From JACRNA01 sp964366335 (GTDB taxonomy: Bacteria > Patescibacteriota > Microgenomatia > CAZETR01 > Amesbacteraceae), in the NCBI GenBank assembly GCA_964366335.1, contig CAYITQ010000023.1, positions 1-10,862 on the forward strand: a stretch of 10,862 nt of DNA, read 5' to 3'. Position 1 is the stretch's first letter, and each line of letters opens with the position of its first letter. The notes beneath the pieces are model-generated. The model saw nothing but the letters and a program-made list of their open reading frames with translations, had not been told where the DNA came from and searched no databases. Shown here in pieces: positions 1 through 4,928 of this stretch. Made by a program: the position numbers and the translations under genes.

Positions 1-501
1 AGCGGCAAATTTTTGGTCATAAAATCTAGTTTTATTTTTCCAGATTAGATTTTTTCGGTTTACCCCGTCTACCATGATAGCCTCTTGGGTAATATAGTTG
101 TAGGCCAGTCCAAATAGCGGCTGAGCTTGCTCTACTATCCCTACTAACAACCCAAAATCATGAAGTGGTCCCAAATCTACGGTTCCGAAATCTGTGACTG
201 AGTTTATCATTTCCAAATAATCCAGATAGCCAAAGGTCCCATCAATGGGATCAATAGTTACATAATTTCCGGACTTGACCACTTCAAGTGAGTGTTCACC
301 CTCTTCCGAGACGGTCAAAAGTCCTTTTTGTCTGATTATCTGACTCAATTCATTATCTATTCTCTGGTCACATTGGGTAACCCAAGTCTTATCTTCCTTT
401 TGCCACGATTTAAAAGGACAATTTAGTGTTTGGTCAAAAAGGGCATCGTGGGCTGTCTTTATCAGACTTTCAAACAAGCTATATGCTTCGTCACACGTCA
501 T
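1..501 (-). CDS. Inositol monophosphatase / CysQ-family phosphatase, N-terminal part (cut by window edge)
   Basis: The first 167 residues are present; the reading frame runs off the left edge of the window. Visible motifs are those of the Mg2+-dependent FIG/IMPase superfamily: a TQCDQRID segment (D45, D49), the acidic SEEGE motif (E66, E67) and the metal-binding DPIDGT motif at residues 84-89, followed by a strand-rich segment (FGLLVGIVEQ) as in the family fold. The C-terminal WDxA-type metal motif would lie outside the window. Family members hydrolyse phosphate monoesters such as inositol phosphate, fructose-1,6-bisphosphate or 3'-phosphoadenosine 5'-phosphate in the cytoplasm; the substrate cannot be decided from this half. 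The ATG at 499-501 is chosen because a TATAAT box ends 8 nt upstream and the N-terminal helix has normal family length. No Shine-Dalgarno precedes it. Family assignment is secure, substrate is not. Confidence 0.88.
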   Translation of the reverse strand, partial: MTCDEAYSLFESLIKTAHDALFDQTLNCPFKSWQKEDKTWVTQCDQRIDNELSQIIRQKGLLTVSEEGEHSLEVVKSGNYVTIDPIDGTFGYLDYLEMINSVTDFGTVDLGPLHDFGLLVGIVEQAQPLFGLAYNYITQEAIMVDGVNRKNLIWKNKTRFYDQKFAA

Positions 502-509
502 CTGTTAAA

Positions 510-537
510 ATTATAGCAGACTGGCTCGATCGTCTAA
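510..537 (-). promoter_or_regulatory. Extended -10 promoter of the phosphatase gene, probably leaderless
   Basis: On the minus strand TGC-TATAAT occupies 518-510: a consensus -10 (510-515) with a TGn extension. The possible -35 (TTAGAC, 532-537, spacer 16) is poor, as is usual for extended -10 promoters. The -10 ends 8 nt before the ATG at 501, so transcription should start at or within a base or two of the start codon. The upstream half of the promoter lies in the tRNA-like fragment. Confidence 0.6.
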
Positions 538-561
538 CGGTCCAGGACGCGAGGTTTTTGC
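523..561 (+). pseudogene. tRNA-like 5' half (Glu/Gln type), no recognisable 3' half
   Basis: The segment begins GGCTCGA-TC followed by a D-arm (GTC...GAC with the usual AACGG loop), then a CGAGG anticodon-stem strand and a T-rich loop. Acceptor and D-arm match the intact tRNA-Glu at 818 closely (shared GGCTCG, TCG, CTAA, GGT and AGG blocks). After position 561 the cloverleaf fails: the following bases do not form a normal anticodon stem, there is no TTCGA T-loop and no 3' acceptor strand complementary to GGCTCGA with CCA. CCTCG at 579-583 could pair with CGAGG at 550-554, but encloses 24 nt. I read it as a truncated tRNA copy; a tRNA with an unusual intron is less likely because the T-arm is also missing. 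Confidence 0.4.
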
Positions 562-581
562 CGACTGCGGTCGAGCATCCT

Positions 582-603
582 CGTCCCGATGTACATCGGG
601 ACG
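582..603. repeat. 22-nt perfect palindrome, REP-like
   Basis: CGTCCCGATGT is followed directly by its exact reverse complement ACATCGGGACG, giving an 11-bp inverted repeat with no spacer. It has no T-tract on either side, so it is not a rho-independent terminator. It sits between the tRNA-like fragment and the broken GIY-YIG gene. Palindromes of this CCCGAT...ATCGGG type recur between genes in several bacterial phyla including CPR genomes; whether this one is repeated elsewhere in this genome cannot be seen here. Confidence 0.7.
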
Positions 604-622
604 GGACATCCAAGAAACCTAA

Positions 623-809
623 ATGGCAACAACGTACATTCTAAAATGTAAAGATAACAGGTACTATGTAGGTTCATGTCAGAACTTGATCCAAAGATTC
701 TCAAATCATCAAATCTGAAGAATATGTAGATGTTTCTATGGCCAGAAAAAGAGAATATCAAATTAAAGGTTGGAAAAGCCGCACTGCAATAGAAAAACTG
801 ATAAAATAA
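623..809 (+). pseudogene. GIY-YIG endonuclease remnant (COG2827/YhbQ-like), frameshifted with internal deletion
   Basis: Reading from the ATG at 623 gives 31 codons ending in TGA at 716-718, containing TYILKCKDNRYYVGSCQNLI, a good match to the catalytic YVYILK...YYVG...L..R N-terminus of single-domain GIY-YIG nucleases. The other half continues in a different frame, from about 714 to TAA at 807-809: SEEYVDVSMARKRE then QIKGWKSRTAIEKLIK, the usual C-terminal end of this family (ARKREKQIKGW-type). Family members have about 80-95 residues; only about 60 codons are left and the middle segment (the region after the R..EH helix that leads into LVYSE) is gone. So the gene carries a deletion of roughly 20-30 codons at about 711-716 that also shifts the frame. 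No promoter or Shine-Dalgarno is evident. The call is by motif recognition. Confidence 0.8.
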
Positions 810-817
810 GCAGGTGA

Positions 818-892
818 GGCTCGTTCGGCTAATGGTTAGGCCAGGGGGTTTTCATCCCCCAAATGCGAGTTCGATTCTCGCACGAGTCACCA
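818..892 (+). tRNA. tRNA-Glu (anticodon TTC)
   Basis: A clean cloverleaf: acceptor GGCTCGT pairs with ACGAGTC (882-888; one G-T pair), D-arm GGC...GCC with AATGGTTAG-type loop, anticodon stem GGGGG/CCCCC around the loop TTTTCAT with anticodon TTC at 851-853, four-base variable loop AAAT, T-arm GCGAG/CTCGC with loop TTCGATT, discriminator A889 and an encoded CCA at 890-892. It decodes GAA/GAG and is the only complete tRNA seen in the window. A TAAAAT at 802-807 could be its -10, but no matching -35 is visible. In organisms that use the GatCAB route, Glu-charged tRNA-Gln is amidated; gatB lies at the other end of this window, but the two are not an operon. Confidence 0.95.
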
Positions 893-1050
893 AAAGGGAA
901 ATCGAGTCGGAAGTGGGGGGAGCAGTTGAAGTTTTAGCCGATACCGAATGGCAAGTTTCATTTTTGGCCGGATACGCCGGAACCGATTTTATTGAAAGTC
1001 TTTACAAAATAAAACTTGGTCAAAAATTTTCAAATCTAAAAATAAATTGA
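893..1050 (+). other. Open stretch after tRNA-Glu, possible 3' remnant of a gene, unrecognised
   Basis: Directly behind the tRNA CCA the frame stays open for about 50 codons to TGA at 1048-1050, reading ...EVLADTEWQVSFLAGY and ...IESLYKIKLGQKFSNLKI. The only in-frame start after the tRNA is a GTG at 913 without a convincing Shine-Dalgarno. The composition is protein-like (an SFLAGYAGTDF stretch faintly recalls a LAGLIDADG helix, but I do not trust that). It may be the tail of a gene whose 5' part was replaced when the tRNA region was rearranged, or chance. The rest, to 1046, holds nothing else I can identify. Confidence 0.25.
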
Positions 1051-1076
1051 AAAAATAATATAAAGTTTGGTATAAT
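1047..1076 (+). promoter_or_regulatory. Sigma-70-type promoter of the 161-aa gene
   Basis: TTGAAA (1047-1052), an 18-bp spacer and TATAAT (1071-1076), preceded by a TGG extended -10 element at 1068-1070. Transcription should start near 1083, leaving a 5' leader of about 50 nt with an AAAGGAGG Shine-Dalgarno at 1117-1124, 10 nt from the ATG. This is the only well-formed promoter in the window that leaves a normal leader. Confidence 0.75.
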
Positions 1077-1134
1077 CTATCAGGATAAACGTAAAAACTA
1101 ATTTTTAATTATAAAGAAAGGAGGGAAATAAAAA

Positions 1135-1620
1135 ATGAGCAATGAAGACCGTGGAGGAAAACATATCGATTTAGAAGCATTAAGTTTTTCAATGGATGAC
1201 CAATTAGCGAGATCTGGAAGAAGTCCCATTGATGTCTGGGAAGGTCAGTTAAAAACCGAACCTATACAATTAACGTCTGATTTAAGACCGGCTGTTGAAC
1301 AGTATGTCGATACGATTATCGGGGTTACTCGTATGGGATCTTTAAGACCAGACGAATATGCTCATAGAATAATCGAAGAAAATCAAGGACTTCCATCAAC
1401 ATGGCGTTTTTACTCAGAATCAGCAGCTCGAGTGCATGATCGAATGGTCGAAGAAGCAAAAAGAGGAAATGATGAAATAGCTCAAGGCGTTGCAACTACT
1501 TTATCTACGGATTTCATGGGGGTAATACAACGTACGGGTATTCGTCATGAAGGCGATATGGGAAGAACAATGAGAGGTTTACTTGATAAGTTTAAGAGAT
1601 TTCCTCAAGAACCTAAATAA
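1135..1620 (+). CDS. Protein of unknown function, 161 aa
   Basis: I do not recognise this protein. It has no signal peptide, no membrane segment, no cysteine and no known motif; it is rich in charged residues and looks soluble and mostly helical, with a hydrophilic N-terminus (SNEDRGGKHIDLE) and a basic C-terminus (LLDKFKRFPQEPK). An internal segment rich in small residues, GVATTLSTDFMGVIQRTGI, around 127-145 is the most hydrophobic part. Expression signals are strong: extended -10 promoter, 18-bp spacer, AAAGGAGG Shine-Dalgarno. The gene stands alone, with the tRNA-Glu debris zone upstream and a convergent ATPase gene downstream. The quality of the expression signals and the regular codon pattern say it is real; the role is unknown. 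Confidence 0.85.
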   Translation: MSNEDRGGKHIDLEALSFSMDDQLARSGRSPIDVWEGQLKTEPIQLTSDLRPAVEQYVDTIIGVTRMGSLRPDEYAHRIIEENQGLPSTWRFYSESAARVHDRMVEEAKRGNDEIAQGVATTLSTDFMGVIQRTGIRHEGDMGRTMRGLLDKFKRFPQEPK

Positions 1621-1622
1621 AA

Positions 1623-1646
1623 TGGTTTTTGCTTCTGCAAAAACCA
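1623..1646 (-). terminator. Hairpin terminator for the AAA ATPase gene, between convergent genes
   Basis: A 10-bp stem TGGTTTTTGC / GCAAAAACCA with a 4-base loop (TTCT). On the minus strand it is followed by ATTTTATTT, a weak T-tract, so it fits as the end of the minus-strand ATPase transcript. On the plus strand it lies 2 nt after the stop of the 161-aa gene but is followed by A-rich and then CG-alternating sequence (1652-1660), so it would be a poor plus-strand terminator. Confidence 0.55.
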
Positions 1647-1670
1647 AAAATCGCGCGCGCAAAAAATAAT

Positions 1671-1690
1671 CCTTCGACTACGCTCAGGAC
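1671..1690. repeat. Intergenic repeat of the CCTTCGACTACGCTCAGGA type
   Basis: This 20-nt segment is a motif I recognise as recurring between genes in many bacterial genomes, including Chloroflexi and CPR. The ends TCCT and AGGA can pair. It stands between the stop codons of two convergent genes. Its copy number in this genome cannot be judged from one window. Confidence 0.5.
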
Positions 1691-1700
1691 AAACTCCAGC

Positions 1701-2861
1701 TTACTTGTCTTTTAAAACATCTCCTATTTTCTCGAAATAATTTTGTGAAGTGACTATTTCAGAAATATTGGCAAGGGGGAATATTTTTTTGATCACGCCA
1801 TTTTTGGATTTTATTTCAATGGTTGTATAGTTCTTTTTATAGTCTTCAATAACAATATCGACTTCTTTTCCCCCGTATTCCCGGTAAAAGTAGGTATTTA
1901 TTTTCGCGTTTTGCAGTTTACGCGTTTTTTCAAGCTCTGAAATAATAAAGTTTTCAAATACTCCACCTTTATCCTGACGAAGCTCTAAATCTCTAAAATC
2001 TTGAATCAAAATATTTCGAATACCAAGATCGTAAAAATATAATTTACGATTTTCAGAAACTGCCTTTCTTATATTAGTTTTGAACGAGGGTAGGGAAATT
2101 AAAATGTAGTTTTTAATAAAGATTTCAATATAGTTTGAAACTGTAGAGGGGGACGCTCCCAAAGAATCGGCAATTTCTCGAACCGATACTTCAGAACCCA
2201 ACTGAAGTGCAACTTTGGTCAAAATATCCTTAGCAAGTTTGGTATTTTTCAGATCATAAATATCTATCACATCTTTAAGTATATATGCGTCCAGCATGTG
2301 CTGAAGGAGGTCGATTCGTTCTTTCTCACTCAAATTATCTTTTACATAAACCTCAGGATACGCACCGTAAATTTGCAGTTTTTTAGCTAGTTCTGTCTTG
2401 AATTCTCCTATCTCCGAATCTTTTGGTTTTTCATTTTCTAAAATCTCAAAGATCGATAGCGGTAAACAATAGATTTCGTTAAACCTTCCGGCCAAAGTAT
2501 CAAACTCTTGGGAGGATTTTTGACGAAGCTCGGAACTTCCTGTAGCAATGATCTTTATTTTAAACTCGTCAAAAAGTATTTTAAGCATTACCGTTGCTTC
2601 CGGGTAGTTTTGAACCTCATCGATTAGGATTACTTTATTCTCTTTTACAATGGCTTCAAGAATTTCTCTGCGGGGAGCAAATTTATCTCTATCTGATTGC
2701 AGATCAAAATTGAATTTTGTAACTCCCAATTCCTGTGCAAACTTATTAATAAGGGTCGTTTTACCGGAACGCCTCGGACCCCAAACAAACAATATTTTAT
2801 TCTCATCGCCTTTTAGGTATTTACTTATAGCGTCTTCAATTATACGTTTGAATAGATTCAT
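1701..2861 (-). CDS. AAA_14 / DUF4143 family ATPase (COG1373)
   Basis: A 386-aa protein with the typical architecture of this family. An N-terminal P-loop domain carries Walker A GPRRSGKTT (28-36), Walker B VILIDEVQ (77-84, acidic D81 E82) and a sensor-like IIATGSS (104-110). A winged-helix segment follows (SVREIADSLGASPSTVSNYI, about 226-245). The C-terminal DUF4143 domain has YFYDLGIRN, FENFIISELEK, YREYGGKEVDIVI (about 326-338) and IEIKSK (348-353), the E...D...ExK pattern of a PD-(D/E)xK nuclease-like fold. The family is very widespread in archaea and bacteria; ATP hydrolysis is expected, but the biological role is not settled and links to mobile elements or toxin-like modules are only suggestions. 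Start: the ATG at 2861 lies 8 nt after a -10 box and has no Shine-Dalgarno, so a leaderless transcript is likely. Length is within the normal 370-430 aa range and all motifs are intact. Confidence 0.92.
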   Translation of the reverse strand: MNLFKRIIEDAISKYLKGDENKILFVWGPRRSGKTTLINKFAQELGVTKFNFDLQSDRDKFAPRREILEAIVKENKVILIDEVQNYPEATVMLKILFDEFKIKIIATGSSELRQKSSQEFDTLAGRFNEIYCLPLSIFEILENEKPKDSEIGEFKTELAKKLQIYGAYPEVYVKDNLSEKERIDLLQHMLDAYILKDVIDIYDLKNTKLAKDILTKVALQLGSEVSVREIADSLGASPSTVSNYIEIFIKNYILISLPSFKTNIRKAVSENRKLYFYDLGIRNILIQDFRDLELRQDKGGVFENFIISELEKTRKLQNAKINTYFYREYGGKEVDIVIEDYKKNYTTIEIKSKNGVIKKIFPLANISEIVTSQNYFEKIGDVLKDK

Positions 2862-2869
2862 ATATAATC

Positions 2870-2897
2870 ATTTTACTGCTAATTTGTAGCTTGTCAA
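2870..2897 (-). promoter_or_regulatory. Promoter of the AAA ATPase gene, probably leaderless
   Basis: On the minus strand a perfect TTGACA (2892-2897), a 16-bp spacer and TAAAAT (2870-2875). The -10 ends 8 nt before the ATG at 2861, which places the transcription start on or next to the start codon. No Shine-Dalgarno fits between. Confidence 0.7.
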
Positions 2898-2940
2898 TAC
2901 GCAATTTACTACTATTTTGAAGATTGGTTAGGCTCAAAAT

Positions 2941-2961
2941 ATCCCACCTCGGAGGTGGGAT
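2941..2961 (-). terminator. Rho-independent terminator after the dnaE-rplS-glycosyltransferase run
   Basis: A 9-bp stem ATCCCACCT / AGGTGGGAT with a 3-base loop, 9 nt after the glycosyltransferase stop codon on the minus strand, followed by ATTTTGAG as a short T-tract. GC-rich stem and position make it a convincing end of the minus-strand operon. Confidence 0.75.
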
Positions 2962-2970
2962 GGAATTATC

Positions 2971-4644
2971 TTACCTTGCCTCAATAATTTGAAAAGCAAT
3001 TGACGAATCAGGATAATCAATGGTGCCAAGGCGTGAGATGCCAGAGGGTAAAGATTTGTCTATTTCTAATTCTGGTTGACCAGTGGCGACAATTAAGAGA
3101 GTCTTTTGGCGGGTTTCCCCATCATTCCAAATTGTCCTCCAGGTCCGTTCCCCTCCAGACAGCAAAAATACATTGTCAAACTGATTACCATAAACATTAG
3201 AGTAGGGCTGGACTACGGGAAGTGGTAACATACTCTGAAACTTTGCCGGGTCAAAAGCCGTATTAAATAAATAGGCCATCAAAAGAGTATCTTGCTTGCC
3301 GTCAACCATAATCCGGTCGTATTTATTCTTATTTAATTCAATAGTTTCGATGATTTTATCAAAACCATATTGAAAAGGTTTAGCGCTTTCCCACCTATAA
3401 ACACTAAAATAATAACTCAAGGTTATAAAGCTGGAGTATAAAAGTATAAAGGTATAAAAGTATAAAAGTGGGCGGGATTTATCATAAACAAATTTCATTC
3501 CCAAGGATATTAAATATAGTAATGCCGGAAGCATGATAAAAAGACGGGCAGCGTGGGGATTATCGGTACGGGTCAGAGCCCCGGGGACGGCTCCAAACAG
3601 AAACCAAAAGATTAACCAATAATTTTTATTTTTCAAGGCAATATAAATCCCTAATCCCAGCGGTATTACTTCAATTAAATAAAGCATGCCGATATTTTCT
3701 TTTGAAGGTGAATGTCTCAATTCGTGGTCACCAGAAATAAACAAAAATTCTGTTGAGTAGGCAGATGCATAATTTCTGATAAAAGTCCCCCACCAGAGCA
3801 TGGGCTTGTTATAGATTATTTTGTCAATTGGTCTAGGTGACAAACCTACCCCGGTGGCTCCGGAAGCCAGTTGCTGAGTCTGACGCAGTACATTGACTTC
3901 GGCGGCGGTAGTCGGATCAGTCATGATTGAAAGTTCTCTGAACCGCTGGCCGGATTTGCCAAATACACCATCGGTAATCACCATAATTGAGAGTAGTGAG
4001 AAGATGAAAATAGAGAGTAGGGGAAGTCTCTTAAAATTCTTTAGATTACTTAAAAATAAAAATAAAACAAATACTGGGACAAACATTTTGGCAGTTGAAT
4101 AAGCCCACATAGATAGACCAAACAACAAGGCTGAGACTATATACTTTTTTCTAAAAAAACATGTTAGACCCAAGAGAAAATATAATGACATGACGATAGA
4201 TTCCACAGTTTGACGGCTGTATTGGATATGCCAAATTGACAAAGATATAATCAATAATCCCAAAATGCCAAATGTCAAATCACGTGAGGTAAAGTAACAC
4301 AGCATTCCAAAGGTAATTATTCCTAAGATTCCAAAGATAGCCGGCAAAAGCCTCACGGAAAATGCCGACAGACCAAAGAATTTGACGACAGGAACAGTAG
4401 AATAAATAAGTACGGGGGTGCGGTATTCGGCCAAAGAGTGAGGAAATAATGGCAATATGTTACCAAAGTAATCGCGGCCTGTTTGCAATAAAGAATAGGC
4501 TTGATAACCCGTATCTTGCTCATCCCAATGTAGGCCGTTAGGTAATGTCGTCAGTCCAATTATTCTAAGACTAGCTCCTAACGACAAAATGCTAGCTACT
4601 AATATTGATCTGAGCCACTTGGCGCGCAGATTGTTTTCGGACAT
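2971..4644 (-). CDS. PMT/ArnT-like membrane glycosyltransferase (GT39/GT83-type, PMT_2)
   Basis: A 557-aa polytopic membrane protein. The first membrane helix (about 11-31) is followed by an extracytoplasmic loop with the WDEQDTGYQAYSLLQTG motif (D41 E42), the position of the catalytic acidic pair in polyprenyl-phosphate-sugar-dependent glycosyltransferases such as PMT and ArnT. Further family marks are YRTPVLIYSTVPVVKFFG (74-91), SIWHIQYSRQ (136-145) and TRTDNPHAARLFIMLPALLY (358-377). About a dozen hydrophobic segments span 11-415 and a soluble C-terminal part (415-557) is probably outside the membrane. It would transfer a sugar from a lipid-phosphate carrier onto protein or a surface glycan. 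The ATG at 4644 lies inside rplS (53-bp overlap); no later in-frame ATG precedes the first helix, but a TTG at codon 20 is possible. Residues 393-403 are encoded by an 8-bp tandem repeat. Acceptor and donor are unknown. Confidence 0.88.
   Translation of the reverse strand: MSENNLRAKWLRSILVASILSLGASLRIIGLTTLPNGLHWDEQDTGYQAYSLLQTGRDYFGNILPLFPHSLAEYRTPVLIYSTVPVVKFFGLSAFSVRLLPAIFGILGIITFGMLCYFTSRDLTFGILGLLIISLSIWHIQYSRQTVESIVMSLYFLLGLTCFFRKKYIVSALLFGLSMWAYSTAKMFVPVFVLFLFLSNLKNFKRLPLLSIFIFSLLSIMVITDGVFGKSGQRFRELSIMTDPTTAAEVNVLRQTQQLASGATGVGLSPRPIDKIIYNKPMLWWGTFIRNYASAYSTEFLFISGDHELRHSPSKENIGMLYLIEVIPLGLGIYIALKNKNYWLIFWFLFGAVPGALTRTDNPHAARLFIMLPALLYLISLGMKFVYDKSRPLLYFYTFILLYSSFITLSYYFSVYRWESAKPFQYGFDKIIETIELNKNKYDRIMVDGKQDTLLMAYLFNTAFDPAKFQSMLPLPVVQPYSNVYGNQFDNVFLLSGGERTWRTIWNDGETRQKTLLIVATGQPELEIDKSLPSGISRLGTIDYPDSSIAFQIIEAR
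3436..3467. repeat. Four tandem copies of the 8-bp unit GTATAAAR inside the glycosyltransferase gene
   Basis: On the plus strand the units are GTATAAAA, GTATAAAG, GTATAAAA and GTATAAAA without gaps. They encode LLYFYTFILLY (residues about 393-403) of a membrane helix. Eight is not a multiple of three, so gain or loss of one or two units would put the downstream 150 codons out of frame; three units would keep it. Confidence 0.85.
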
Positions 4645-4921
4645 AGTACATTTTGGCCCTGCGGGTCGCTCCGGTCTTTTTGACTTCGATTTTAGTAATC
4701 CAAGGTGAGTTGACCGGAAAAATACGCTCCACTCCGATATTACCCGAGGCGGTTTTTCTTACCGTAAAAGTCTGGTTCTCGACCGTTCTTCCCCGGGTGG
4801 CCAAGACCATACCTTCAAAAACCTGGATTCTTTCTTTCTCGCCTTCTTGAATCCGCAAATGCAAGCGGACAATATCGCCCACATGGACATTTGCTTCTTT
4901 AATCTTTAACGAAATCGCCAT
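4592..4921 (-). CDS. rplS: Large ribosomal subunit protein bL19
   Basis: A 109-aa protein matching bacterial L19 along its length: HVGDIVRLHLRI, EGEKERIQVFEGMVLATRG (26-44), ENQTFTVRKTASGNIGVERI (49-68), FPVNSPWITKIEV and RRAKMYYVR (92-100). L19 sits at the 30S-50S interface and supports inter-subunit bridges. Normal L19 ends shortly after the AKLYYLR motif; here a 9-residue tail (KQSARQVAQ INISS region) extends into the reading frame of the glycosyltransferase. The gene follows dnaE by 7 nt on the same strand, which is not the usual rimM-trmD-rplS setting. There is no Shine-Dalgarno before the ATG; a TAAAAT 9 nt upstream may give it its own near-leaderless transcript. Confidence 0.95.
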   Translation of the reverse strand: MAISLKIKEANVHVGDIVRLHLRIQEGEKERIQVFEGMVLATRGRTVENQTFTVRKTASGNIGVERIFPVNSPWITKIEVKKTGATRRAKMYYVRKQSARQVAQINISS

Positions 4922-4928
4922 AACGGGA

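Noticed and set aside
582..603. Rho-independent terminator at the palindrome
   Set aside because: No loop and no T-tract on either strand.
426..761. Short frames on both strands over the tRNA-like and GIY-YIG region
   Set aside because: They run through the phosphatase start, the tRNA-like segment and the palindrome, and match no family; the GIY-YIG remnant uses other frames.
814..1050. A continuous 78-codon frame starting with GTG at 814
   Set aside because: Its first 26 codons are the tRNA-Glu gene; only the part after 892 could be a remnant of a protein gene.
893..1050. LAGLIDADG homing endonuclease from the SFLAGYAGTDF stretch
   Set aside because: Only a faint resemblance; the acidic and glycine positions do not fit and no second motif is present.
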